The notes under the pieces were generated by a model. That model saw only the letters and a list, made by a program, of their open reading frames with translations. It was not told the origin of the DNA and did not search any database. The position numbers and the translations under genes were made by a program. 29,534 nucleotides of DNA from a virus. How positions within the stretch are numbered: position 1 is the first letter of the stretch; each line of letters opens with the position of its first letter. Location of the stretch: IMG/VR virus record IMGVR_UViG_3300042302_000077, positions 1-29,534 of that record; one strand, given 5' to 3'. Shown in pieces: positions 6,778-12,850 of the stretch.

Positions 6778-7593
6778 TTAATTAATTAAAGGTATGCATT
6801 TTTTAGCGAGTGCTGCTACGACATCCACAGTTACTGCGTTGCCTAAAGTTTCATATCTATGAGGCTTGCTAATACAAGATGTCCAATTATCGGGGAATCC
6901 TTGAAGCCTCTCGCATTCTATCTCGGTCATTATACGAATTTGGTTACTTGAACCAATGTAAGTCCCTTGACTTTTTGCTCCGTAGTATCGCTTGGTGATG
7001 GTAAGAGAGGTGTCACTTTCGCTTCTTGCTTTGTGATTATTCGCTCGACAGCGAGGGCTGATAGGGAATACCCCTCCCCAATCTGCTCCTGTGGTTGTAG
7101 AATATCCGACAAGGTATATCCGCTCTCTATTTTGGGGTAGAAACCAACTTGTATTAAGCAGTTGCCATTCAAGTCTATAACCCCCAATGTCGGTAAAGGC
7201 TTGGATAATCGCCCAAAAGTCTGCGCCATCATTTGAGGAGAATGTCCCTTTAACATTTTCCCACACAAATACACTTGGTCGGCATTCGCTAATAAGACGG
7301 ATTGCTTCGAGGACAAGAGAACTTCTTTGTCCTTCCATCCCCTTTCGGTTTCCTGCCAATGAGAAATCTTGGCAAGGACTTCCAAAAGTGATGAGGTTGA
7401 TTCTTGGAAGGTCTGCTCCTCGAACATTGGTAACTGAACCGACATAGGTTGAGGTTGGGAATTGATGTTTGTAAACTGCGATTGCGTGTTTGTCTATCTC
7501 CGAGAAGTAAGATGTTATTTCATATCCTGCTCTCTCAAAGCCTAAATGGAATCCACCTATCCCACTAAACAAATCAAGGTGGTTAATCTTCAT
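6778..7593 (-). CDS. DNA (cytosine-5) methyltransferase
   Basis: The 271-aa enzyme has the ordered C5-methyltransferase motifs: I DLFSGIGGF (7-15), IV GSPCQDFS with catalytic Cys74, VI WENVKG (111-116), VIII QNRERIYLVG (154-163), IX IECERLQGFP (225-233), X ETLGNAV (248-254). ATG 7593 overlaps the previous stop as ATGA; an in-frame start 24 bases upstream would add eight unsupported residues. No cognate restriction enzyme gene is adjacent, so it is a solitary methyltransferase, probably protecting phage DNA from host restriction. The target recognition region between motifs VIII and IX is short (about 60 aa). Confidence 0.93.
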   Translation of the reverse strand: MKINHLDLFSGIGGFHLGFERAGYEITSYFSEIDKHAIAVYKHQFPTSTYVGSVTNVRGADLPRINLITFGSPCQDFSLAGNRKGMEGQRSSLVLEAIRLISECRPSVFVWENVKGTFSSNDGADFWAIIQAFTDIGGYRLEWQLLNTSWFLPQNRERIYLVGYSTTTGADWGGVFPISPRCRANNHKARSESDTSLTITKRYYGAKSQGTYIGSSNQIRIMTEIECERLQGFPDNWTSCISKPHRYETLGNAVTVDVVAALAKKCIPLIN

Positions 7594-7763
7594 TTTTGGA
7601 ATGTTGCTTCGTACCATTCTTCAAAAGGCACACGAAGCAGGGCATCGTGGTAGGCTATACGCAGGGTAATCTTCTCAATGGTTTCTATGTCTTTGAGGAT
7701 TGATTCAGATATGTCTGCCGACTTCAACTCTCGGAGCAGTTGGGATATAGTTTGGTATTTCAT
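7590..7763 (-). CDS. Hypothetical protein, 57 aa, coupled to DNA methyltransferase
   Basis: A 57-aa protein starting MKYQTISQLLRELKSADISE, helical and charged, ending at a TGA that overlaps the methyltransferase ATG. It is preceded 3 bases upstream by the AAAACCAATC leader, which argues for real translation. No family recognised. Confidence 0.7.
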   Translation of the reverse strand: MKYQTISQLLRELKSADISESILKDIETIEKITLRIAYHDALLRVPFEEWYEATFQK

Positions 7764-7766
7764 TTT

Positions 7767-7776
7767 GATTGGTTTT
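7767..7776 (-). promoter_or_regulatory. Early leader AAAACCAATC
   Basis: The motif ends 3 bases before ATG 7763 and overlaps nothing but the 15-base gap between two genes. Confidence 0.55.
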
Positions 7777-7778
7777 AA

Positions 7779-8105
7779 TTATTCTTCTGATGCGACTTGA
7801 GTTGCCCAATTCATCCACTTAATGTAGATGTCATCGGCAAGGTTTGGTATATCCCTGTAAATGGATGTGGTAGGGTATGCGGTGGTGTTGGTATAGCCAT
7901 CCTCGTTGTATGACTCCTCTATGTATGTGATTTGCATCTCGTACTCGTAGAAGTCAGCAACGTGGGCAAAGCCAAGCCACTTGGCAAGAATCTCATCGGA
8001 GTTCTTGTCATCAGGGTTGTAGTCCTCAAGGGCATCCCAATAAGACTGCGGTAGTAGGTCGGCATCTTCGAGCCAAAACTTCAGGTCGTTGTATGTGAAT
8101 ATCAT
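7779..8105 (-). CDS. Highly acidic hypothetical protein, 108 aa (possible DNA mimic)
   Basis: By my count the 108-aa protein holds 23 Asp/Glu against 5 Lys/Arg, with many Tyr and Trp (for example SYWDALEDYNPDD, EYEMQITYIEESYNED). It starts MIFTYNDLKFWLEDAD one base after the stop of a small membrane protein gene. Strong negative charge and small size are shared by DNA-mimic anti-restriction proteins (Ocr, ArdA), and the solitary DNA methyltransferase is two genes downstream. I do not see a definite ArdA signature. The mimic idea is inference. Confidence 0.75.
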   Translation of the reverse strand: MIFTYNDLKFWLEDADLLPQSYWDALEDYNPDDKNSDEILAKWLGFAHVADFYEYEMQITYIEESYNEDGYTNTTAYPTTSIYRDIPNLADDIYIKWMNWATQVASEE

Positions 8106-8106
8106 C

Positions 8107-8211
8107 TTACAGGCTTATTAGAAATTCAACAAGGGCAAGGCTGCCAATAAGGGTAAAGATAATCGCTAATGAAGCAACTGTCTTTGCAAGGTAAACTTTG
8201 AATTGGTACAT
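8107..8211 (-). CDS. Single-span membrane peptide, 34 aa
   Basis: The 34-aa peptide begins MYQFKVYLAKTVASLAII and is almost one hydrophobic helix (TVASLAIIFTLIGSLALVEFLI) after a short basic N-terminus, so it should insert in the inner membrane. It has the AAAACCAATC leader 2 bases upstream and is packed between neighbours. Role unknown; superinfection exclusion or host membrane effects are possible. Confidence 0.6.
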   Translation of the reverse strand: MYQFKVYLAKTVASLAIIFTLIGSLALVEFLISL

Positions 8212-8213
8212 CT

Positions 8214-8223
8214 GATTGGTTTT
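8214..8223 (-). promoter_or_regulatory. Early leader AAAACCAATC
   Basis: The motif ends 2 bases before ATG 8211, immediately downstream of the 70-aa gene. Confidence 0.55.
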
Positions 8224-8229
8224 TGTTAC

Positions 8230-8442
8230 TTACTTAATTACTCCGTTCGGTAGTTTTACCATCAAAGTTATATTCGACTCGTGGCAAAGATTTTCGTAAT
8301 ACGCTGATTCCGACCGATTATCGTTGACTATCGTTTCTATTCTGTATGACTCTAAAAACTTGTCTCTTTTGTCAGCCCCATTAGGAAAGTAAGACGCTAT
8401 CATTACTTTGGGGTACATTTTCTGTTCTTCAATAGTTAGCAT
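8230..8442 (-). CDS. Hypothetical protein, 70 aa
   Basis: The 70-aa protein starts MLTIEEQKMYPKVMIASYFP. A longer reading from 8481 would run through the promoter/leader block at 8458-8486 and is unlikely, so I chose ATG 8442. Its sequence alternates short strands and charged stretches; nothing is recognised. It is the first gene after an intrinsic terminator and a promoter, so it opens a new early transcription unit (8442 downwards). Confidence 0.65.
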   Translation of the reverse strand: MLTIEEQKMYPKVMIASYFPNGADKRDKFLESYRIETIVNDNRSESAYYENLCHESNITLMVKLPNGVIK

Positions 8443-8457
8443 AGTGCGTGGTATTTG

Positions 8458-8486
8458 TGATTGGTTTTTAATTATACCCAAATATA
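8458..8486 (-). promoter_or_regulatory. Promoter-leader block (29 bp, identical to 12851-12879)
   Basis: The coding strand reads TATATTTGGGTATAATT followed by AAAAACCAATCA. TATATTTG (8479-8486) fits the Bacteroidota -7 box TAnnTTTG. No clear TTG box stands 19-21 bases upstream here, so strength is uncertain. It lies between the terminator at 8531-8554 and ATG 8442. Confidence 0.6.
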
Positions 8487-8530
8487 TAACAACTTTACTA
8501 ATTATTCACACTCCAATAAAAAATAAATAA

Positions 8531-8554
8531 AAAAAAGAGGACTACTTGCCCTCT
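8531..8554 (-). terminator. Intrinsic terminator
   Basis: On the minus strand a short stem AGAGG / CCTCT (8550-8554 with 8536-8540) with a 9-base loop is followed by a run of T. The stem is only 5 bp, but the T-rich tract continues for about 20 bases. It overlaps the stop codon of the 45-aa gene and precedes the promoter block. Confidence 0.55.
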
Positions 8555-8679
8555 CTGAATTGTGTGTAGCAAACTGCTATTGCTTGATCTTTATTTGGGT
8601 ACTCGCTTCCGATAGCCTCCAAGCAGCGTTGGATGTATTCGGATTGCTTTTCACCACTTTTGGGTTGAGGGATTGGCAT
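8542..8679 (-). CDS. Small phage protein, 45 aa (RC...C motif)
   Basis: The 45-aa protein starts MPIPQPKSGEKQSEYIQRCL and ends ...AIAVCYTQFREGK. The P-x-P-x2-(G)E-x-EYIQRC-x14-Q-x-AVC-x2-(W/Q)F layout is a well-known short phage segment often found fused to, or beside, the prohead protease. Here it stands alone in the early region after a putative nuclease gene, which it overlaps by 29 bases. Function is not known. Confidence 0.7.
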   Translation of the reverse strand: MPIPQPKSGEKQSEYIQRCLEAIGSEYPNKDQAIAVCYTQFREGK

Positions 8680-9154
8680 AGGTTAAAACTTTAAATGAAA
8701 CTAATCTTTGAATGTCTGGCAACTCAAGTCTGCTTATCACATCCTCCCTGCCTTCTCTTTGGTAGTATTTTCTTGTAGCATCTTGCTTTGTCACAAACAC
8801 AGGCTCTACAATCTGCTCACATAGCCGTGCAAGTTCTTGCGTTCTTACCATGACAAAACCACCAAGCTCTGGCATATCAAATGCGATGTACTCGGCTTTG
8901 CCGTACATCCATCCATTGTCACCTTTTACGTTCTTGAACTCAACCCAGATGGTGTTAGGGTGGTTGCCGCCTTTTACATCTACGGATGTTGTTCCATTTA
9001 GCCGTGTAACGAAGTAGTCAATGTGGTCGTAGATGTCGGTGTTGCGGTCTGACTTCTCACAAGAGTAGCCGATGGCCTCGCAAGCCTCTACAAATCTCTT
9101 TGCGGTAATGTCCCCAACTTGATTGGAGTACACCCTGCGCTCGTTACTGACCAT
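8651..9154 (-). CDS. Putative PD-(D/E)XK endonuclease-like protein, 167 aa
   Basis: The protein contains DHIDYFV, then TTSVDVKGG and IWVEFKNVKG, which resemble the D...(D/E)xK core of restriction-endonuclease-fold nucleases, followed by KAEYIAFDMPELGGFVMVRT, a strand-helix continuation seen in such enzymes. I chose ATG 9154 (MVSNERRVYSNQVGD), which overlaps the preceding stop by 11 bases; 9193 would give a 50-base overlap. The substrate is unknown. A role in recombination, host DNA breakdown or modification-dependent cutting is possible. Confidence 0.65.
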   Translation of the reverse strand: MVSNERRVYSNQVGDITAKRFVEACEAIGYSCEKSDRNTDIYDHIDYFVTRLNGTTSVDVKGGNHPNTIWVEFKNVKGDNGWMYGKAEYIAFDMPELGGFVMVRTQELARLCEQIVEPVFVTKQDATRKYYQREGREDVISRLELPDIQRLVSFKVLTYANPSTQKW

Positions 9155-9548
9155 AAGCGTTGTATAATGTCTCAAGCTCCTGCAACCTACCACGAAGGCA
9201 AGAGCCGCAGTTGGTGGGCTTTACCGAATCCTTAAAGACTCGGTTGTAGATTCTATTCACTTCCGTCTGCTCAATGGCGGTCACGGTGTTCCTGCCTCGC
9301 ATCTTGCCAACAAACTCGTATTCTTCTTTGGTCAAGCATTCGGGCTTCCTATACCTAAATAACTTGTTAAGTTTCTCTTTACGAGCATCGCAACCGCAGT
9401 CCACGCCTGTGGCTTCGCTAAACCAATCTACCGCAGCTTTGATGCCTGTGGCGGTTGTGATAGTCTCGATGGTATCACCCAAGCCGCTTTGCTTCTTTGT
9501 ACGCTTCGTAGGTGTCTTGACAGTCTTCTTGGATTCGCTCTCTTGCAT
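9144..9548 (-). CDS. Cys-rich hypothetical phage protein, 134 aa
   Basis: The 134-aa protein has a Lys/Thr-rich N-terminus, then GLGDTIETITTATGIKAAVDW, DCGCDARKEKLNKLF, ECLTKEEYEF and a C-terminal NCGSCLRGRL. Two CxC/CxxC pairs suggest a metal site. I recall the GLGDTIE..TGI..CGCDxRKExLNxLF pattern from many Bacteroidota phages, with no assigned function. Its first 74 bases overlap the end of the sigma-like gene in another frame, and there is no later ATG, so the overlap appears real. Confidence 0.75.
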   Translation of the reverse strand: MQESESKKTVKTPTKRTKKQSGLGDTIETITTATGIKAAVDWFSEATGVDCGCDARKEKLNKLFRYRKPECLTKEEYEFVGKMRGRNTVTAIEQTEVNRIYNRVFKDSVKPTNCGSCLRGRLQELETLYNAYGQ

Positions 9549-10011
9549 TTTTTAGTGTGTTGAATATGGAACGTGCTGAAATCTTGGTCTCATCCGCTAA
9601 AGTACGGATGGACATATCGGTGTTGTGGTATAGCGCAAATATCTTTTTGTCGTACCAATGCCAATCGGTTTGTGTTGACCATACCCTGTCGTAGAGTTGG
9701 ATTAGCTGCACCTCTGCATCTTCGTTGGCCTCCTCGTAGATGAACTCCTCAAGGATGTCCACATCTACAAATTCAAATCTTGCCCGTTGGCGCATCAAGG
9801 TGGCGTACATATTTCGCAGAGTAACGTACACGAAGAAGGTGTTGACCTCCGTTTCGTTGTACATTATTTTCTCTGCGTCATCAACGTATTTGTACAATCT
9901 GACGTACATCTCCTGCGTAAGCTCTTGGGCAAGGTCATCACTCGCTCCGAAACTCTTGCACATCCGAATCCAATCGGTCTGCCGCTTTGCTAATACTGCG
10001 AGGAGTCCCAA
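9475..10011 (-). CDS. Sigma-70-family-like transcription factor
   Basis: The 178-aa protein resembles small sigma factors: a region 2-like helix set (DDLAQELTQEMYVRLYKYV, then FFVYVTLRNMYATLMRQR) and a C-terminal region 4-like helix-turn-helix (MSIRTLADETKISARSIFNTLKNARERIQ). It starts at TTG 10011; no ATG exists before the conserved part. It likely redirects host RNA polymerase to phage promoters, perhaps those of late genes. The position, after the DnaA-like and helicase genes, fits a middle regulator. The family is divergent, so promoter specificity cannot be read from sequence. Confidence 0.75.
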   Translation of the reverse strand: MGLLAVLAKRQTDWIRMCKSFGASDDLAQELTQEMYVRLYKYVDDAEKIMYNETEVNTFFVYVTLRNMYATLMRQRARFEFVDVDILEEFIYEEANEDAEVQLIQLYDRVWSTQTDWHWYDKKIFALYHNTDMSIRTLADETKISARSIFNTLKNARERIQEDCQDTYEAYKEAKRLG

Positions 10012-10148
10012 GTGATTTCTACAATTACAACAAACAGAGCAAATTGAACGGTGTGCATCACAATATCCTCCTCAAGGTAATCGGTCTTTGACCAATTTGC
10101 CCCAACTACAAGCCCATAGATTGGGTAAAGCCCTACGTTAAAATTCAT
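9990..10148 (-). CDS. Small hypothetical protein, 52 aa, hydrophobic C-terminus
   Basis: The 52-aa protein starts MNFNVGLYPIYGLVVGANWS and has a hydrophobic stretch HTVQFALFVVIVEITW near its end. ATG 10148 overlaps the stop of the DnaA-like gene by 11 bases, and its own stop lies 22 bases inside the sigma-like gene. Small Bacteroidota phage proteins with a glycine/aromatic start and a VQFALF-type strand look similar; function is unknown. It fills an otherwise empty 126-base gap. Confidence 0.65.
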   Translation of the reverse strand: MNFNVGLYPIYGLVVGANWSKTDYLEEDIVMHTVQFALFVVIVEITWDSSQY

Positions 10149-10557
10149 TGAATGTCCGTTTTAGAGTTAAGTATAGTTCTTTATACTTAGATAACTCCGC
10201 TACCACCTCATTGAGTTTATTTAGTTCCTGCTCCATCGCTTCAAAGTCGGGCTTGTCAATCGTTGCCATAGGGTTTTCTTCAAGAACGCAGCAGGCTACC
10301 TTGTAGTAGTGCTGATAGTCCCCGTAGATAAGGCGGTCTTTGTGCATCCTTACGGCATAGGCTACCGAGCTATGGTCTTTGTCTATGGCCTCACCTAGTT
10401 CGTGGAGCGTGGCGTGGTTGCGGAATGCTGATACGAATGCTGCTCTCGCGGTGGATTCTTTGTGCGCTCGGCTGCCATTGTCTTGAAACCCAAGACGGGC
10501 GAAGTATTGCTCTTTAGATACTTTTAATTGGCGTAGTTCGAATGGTCTCATTAGCAT
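10138..10557 (-). CDS. DnaA domain IV-like DNA-binding protein
   Basis: The 139-aa protein carries a helix-turn-helix like the C-terminal DNA-binding domain of DnaA: TARAAFVSAFRNHATLHELG (36-55) followed by KDHSSVAYAVRMHKD (60-74), the equivalent of the DnaA RDHTTV-x-HA signature. The C-terminal 35 residues (EAMEQELNKLNEVVAELSKY) look like a coiled coil. It lacks the AAA+ ATPase part of DnaA. It may mark the phage origin and recruit the helicase encoded three genes upstream. The start could also be the ATG 6 bases downstream. Confidence 0.75.
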   Translation of the reverse strand: MLMRPFELRQLKVSKEQYFARLGFQDNGSRAHKESTARAAFVSAFRNHATLHELGEAIDKDHSSVAYAVRMHKDRLIYGDYQHYYKVACCVLEENPMATIDKPDFEAMEQELNKLNEVVAELSKYKELYLTLKRTFNEF

Positions 10558-10778
10558 TTGCAGCGTTTCGCTCTGCCCTCGTTGTAATTGGTTATTATTT
10601 TGGTTATCGGCATAGTGAAGTGCTTGTGATCTTTTAGTCTTTTGAACTTCATCTCACTCGCCCATTCCACTAAATTGTCATCTTTGTCTTGTACGATAGT
10701 GTAGTCAACCACTAGGTAGTCCACCCCATCTACTGCAAAGCATTCGTACTTCTGAAAGGGTGAGAGGATTTGCTTCAT
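10551..10778 (-). CDS. Hypothetical protein, 75 aa
   Basis: The 75-aa protein begins MKQILSPFQKYECFAVDGVD and ends GRAKRCKC. The ATG overlaps the previous stop as ATGA and its own stop overlaps the DnaA-like start. It looks like a small beta protein with a basic tail. No family recognised. Confidence 0.7.
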   Translation of the reverse strand: MKQILSPFQKYECFAVDGVDYLVVDYTIVQDKDDNLVEWASEMKFKRLKDHKHFTMPITKIITNYNEGRAKRCKC

Positions 10779-11086
10779 AGCGAGTCCTCAATAATCCCTT
10801 GCAGACGTTGTATCTCGTAAATCATTTGTTCGCTATCAACTCGCAGCTTTGAGTTAGCCAAGTACATCTCATTCATTTTGCCCTCTGTGAACTGGCGGTA
10901 GTCAATAAACTGCTGCAAGAGTAGGTCTGCGTAATGGCAAGACATAACGTGGTGCAGGATGTCATCTTGTACCTCTCTGCCTTTTGCTTTGTCTGCTGCT
11001 TGCTGCGCCAACCACATCGCAGTACCTGCAAGCATCAACTGCTTCTCCCTTATGTAAAGGTCGTGTGAGTCATCAGAAGGGTACAT
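10775..11086 (-). CDS. Hypothetical helical protein, 103 aa
   Basis: The protein starts MYPSDDSHDLYIREKQLM at ATG 11086, 14 bases before the helicase stop; ATG 11104 would overlap by 32. It is almost entirely helical (AMWLAQQAADKAKGREV; SEQMIYEIQRLQGIIEDSL). Directly downstream of the helicase gene, a helicase partner or loader is conceivable by position only. Confidence 0.7.
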   Translation of the reverse strand: MYPSDDSHDLYIREKQLMLAGTAMWLAQQAADKAKGREVQDDILHHVMSCHYADLLLQQFIDYRQFTEGKMNEMYLANSKLRVDSEQMIYEIQRLQGIIEDSL

Positions 11087-12005
11087 CGCTCGCAGGGGTT
11101 TCATCTGTTTTTATCGGCAGCAAGTTACGCCCGTTTATCACAAAGCCAACATTACCTAAAACGCTCTGCAAAACAAGCGGAGTTTCAAGGGGCGTGATGC
11201 GCCCACCAGATTCCATCTCCTTCACTTTGCGAACGTGGATGTGCGTGTATATCCAATCGGTTTCGTGAGCCGCAAAGCGGTGGATTACAATTACGCAGTC
11301 CGACCTGTTGCCCCACTTACCGCCACCTTCAATGTCTGATGTGTTTGGCGGCATCGCCATCCCTTCGTACTTGTGGCCTTTGTAGAATGTCTTACGCATT
11401 GCCTCCGTTACGGGGTGAGCGTTTACGATTGTCGTGACGTTGTTCTGATGGGCAAACACACGAAGCGCAGAGGCTACCTCGTAGTGATATTCGTGCATCC
11501 CTGTCTTGCCTAATTTCTTTTGGTCTGTTGATAGGGAGTTGTAGGGGTCTATCAAAGCACCCGTATAGTTCCATTCGTTCTTAACGGAGTTCATTATTTC
11601 AAGAAGTTCAAATGCGGTGAATAGCCTGTTGCTGTCTATGAATTGGAAGTACTCGTTAATGAAGTCAAGCTTGCGGTACATCATCCCCTCATCAATCCCT
11701 TGAATGGGTTTGCAAACTAGGAACTCAATCAACTTTCGCTTGAGGCTGGGCACTTCATTCTCTGCGGAGTATATCAGCCACTTCTTGCCGAAGTTATACG
11801 ACTGCAAAAGCATAAGGTAAAGTAGCGTGTGGGTCTTGCCCACGTTAGCGTGGCCGACCACTACGACAAACTCCCCATCTTTAAGTCGTAGGTACTGATC
11901 TACTTCATAAACACCGAGCTTGCCCGTGTCATAGTACTTGCCCTTTAAGGCTCTCTGGAGGTATGGTAACGAAGATTCGTTAGATAGGAGGTCGGGATGT
12001 ATCAT
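11073..12005 (-). CDS. DnaB-type replicative helicase / RecA-fold ATPase
   Basis: The 310-aa protein has a RecA-type ATPase core: Walker A GHANVGKT (51-58), WLIYSAENE (76-84), Walker B GALIDPYN (149-156) and TTIVNAHP later, with a C-terminal GGGKWGNRSDCVIVIHR segment typical of DnaB-like enzymes. The N-terminal primase-interacting domain of DnaB is missing. I chose ATG 12005 because the -7 promoter box (12023-12030) would overlap the alternative GTG at 12023. The extreme C-terminus reads ASDVPF, resembling the acidic tip of SSB. It probably unwinds phage DNA at the origin; no phage primase or polymerase was seen, so host enzymes would be recruited. Confidence 0.85.
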   Translation of the reverse strand: MIHPDLLSNESSLPYLQRALKGKYYDTGKLGVYEVDQYLRLKDGEFVVVVGHANVGKTHTLLYLMLLQSYNFGKKWLIYSAENEVPSLKRKLIEFLVCKPIQGIDEGMMYRKLDFINEYFQFIDSNRLFTAFELLEIMNSVKNEWNYTGALIDPYNSLSTDQKKLGKTGMHEYHYEVASALRVFAHQNNVTTIVNAHPVTEAMRKTFYKGHKYEGMAMPPNTSDIEGGGKWGNRSDCVIVIHRFAAHETDWIYTHIHVRKVKEMESGGRITPLETPLVLQSVLGNVGFVINGRNLLPIKTDETPASDVPF

Positions 12006-12022
12006 TGATTCTGATTGGTTCA

Positions 12023-12052
12023 CAAATATAGCAAAATAATTGACATAAAAAA
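12023..12052 (-). promoter_or_regulatory. Promoter for helicase unit (TATATTTG box)
   Basis: A -7 box TATATTTG at 12023-12030 is followed by GAACCAATCAGAATCA and ATG 12005. Upstream at the -33 spacing stands TTT from the terminator's T run, a partial match to TTTG. The promoter therefore overlaps the tail of the preceding terminator. Confidence 0.55.
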
Positions 12053-12069
12053 ACCCCTCCGTAGAGGGG
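12047..12069 (-). terminator. Intrinsic terminator after SSB-like gene
   Basis: The minus strand reads CCCCTC-TACG-GAGGGG followed by seven T: a perfect 6-bp G/C stem (12054-12059 with 12064-12069) with a 4-base loop. It separates the SSB-like unit from the helicase unit. Confidence 0.85.
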
Positions 12070-12098
12070 CTTCACACAACGACCTAATATAAAACCAA

Positions 12099-12530
12099 TC
12101 AGAAAGGGTCGTTGCGATTTGCAAAATGCTCGGTGTGTGATGCAGAAGCTGAACTTGCGCCTGTCATCCAAGCGTTAAAGGTCTCTGCGTTGGCAAGGAT
12201 GGTGTTGACATCGTGTTGCGCAGCACAAGCGTACTCAACCGCAGCCTTTAGAGCAACCTGTCGGATGATTGAAAGTGAGCGCTCATCGTTATTTTTAGGC
12301 GCAGATGGAGCTGATTGGTTATAGCCTCCACCACTACCAAAAGCATTGGCTCGTTGGATTTTCACAGTACCCTTTTCGTTCTTGGTGTACTCCACGTCTT
12401 CGCCTACGGCATAGGGTGGGGTCTGTGATTTGGCAAAGGCAGTACCGAAGTCTCCGTTGTCGAAGCGAACCTCAAGCTTGAATAAATCTTGCCATTGGCC
12501 TGTCGGGGTGATTGAAATAATTTTTGACAT
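12099..12530 (-). CDS. SSB-like single-strand DNA-binding protein (putative)
   Basis: The 143-aa protein starts MSKIISITPTGQWQDLFKLE; its first about 60 residues look like a small OB fold strand series (FKLEVRFDNGDFGTAF, GEDVEYTKNEKGTVKIQ). A Gly/Ser/Asn-rich linker (GSGGGYNQSAPSAPKNN) leads to a helical part and a C-terminal HFANRNDPF. That ending resembles the DDDIPF tip by which SSBs recruit partners. It lies in the replication region and is preceded by an AAAACCAATC leader. The assignment is based on layout, not on a diagnostic motif. Confidence 0.65.
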   Translation of the reverse strand: MSKIISITPTGQWQDLFKLEVRFDNGDFGTAFAKSQTPPYAVGEDVEYTKNEKGTVKIQRANAFGSGGGYNQSAPSAPKNNDERSLSIIRQVALKAAVEYACAAQHDVNTILANAETFNAWMTGASSASASHTEHFANRNDPF

Positions 12531-12534
12531 AATA

Positions 12535-12544
12535 GATTGGTTTT
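12535..12544 (-). promoter_or_regulatory. Early leader AAAACCAATC
   Basis: The motif ends 4 bases before ATG 12530 and overlaps the stop codon of the 46-aa gene. An inverted copy, AAAACCAATC on the plus strand, lies at 12091-12100 at the end of the SSB-like gene. Confidence 0.55.
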
Positions 12545-12683
12545 AGATAAATAGAATTGATTGCTGCTCCAGAACATCAATACGAGCTTGAAGCTCTTGT
12601 ATCTTGTTTTGAAGTGCTTGGATTTGTGCTTGTTGCACTTGCACCATCTCGGTGTAAACGTCTGATGAGAATGATAAAGTCAT
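12543..12683 (-). CDS. Small coiled-coil protein, 46 aa
   Basis: The 46-aa product starts MTLSFSSDVYTEMVQVQQAQ and continues as Gln-rich heptads (IQALQNKIQELQARIDVLEQQ), a clear short coiled coil. The AAAACCAATC leader lies 4 bases upstream of ATG 12683. It is co-transcribed with the SSB-like gene. A scaffold or adaptor role is possible; no homologue recognised. Confidence 0.65.
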   Translation of the reverse strand: MTLSFSSDVYTEMVQVQQAQIQALQNKIQELQARIDVLEQQSILFI

Positions 12684-12687
12684 AACT

Positions 12688-12697
12688 GATTGGTTTT
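12688..12697 (-). promoter_or_regulatory. Early leader AAAACCAATC
   Basis: The motif ends 4 bases before ATG 12683 and shares its first bases with the stop codon of the 50-aa gene. Confidence 0.55.
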
Positions 12698-12848
12698 ACA
12701 GATTGATGTTACGATTAGAAAGCGTTTGCCTAAACATTTCTTTCATATCAAGAGCGTTCTTCTTGTCGGTTCGGGTAGTAGCAGTTTCAAGTTTTGCAGA
12801 CCATGTGTTGTAAAACTCAAGTAGGCGTTCAGTAGATAAATGTTGCAT
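12696..12848 (-). CDS. Small helical protein, 50 aa
   Basis: The 50-aa product MQHLSTERLLEFYNTWSAKL... is helical and charged. It is the first gene behind the best Bacteroidota-type promoter of the window (12872-12901) and has the AAAACCAATC leader 3 bases ahead of its ATG. No family recognised. Confidence 0.65.
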   Translation of the reverse strand: MQHLSTERLLEFYNTWSAKLETATTRTDKKNALDMKEMFRQTLSNRNINL

Positions 12849-12850
12849 AA

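Noticed and set aside
6930-7445. A 171-codon open frame within the cytosine methyltransferase gene on the same strand
   Set aside because: It lies wholly inside a gene with all conserved methyltransferase motifs; methyltransferase genes often leave such open shadow frames, and it has no independent start signal.
8443-8481. N-terminal extension of the 70-aa protein to 8481
   Set aside because: It would translate the conserved promoter-leader block, so the ATG at 8442 is preferred.
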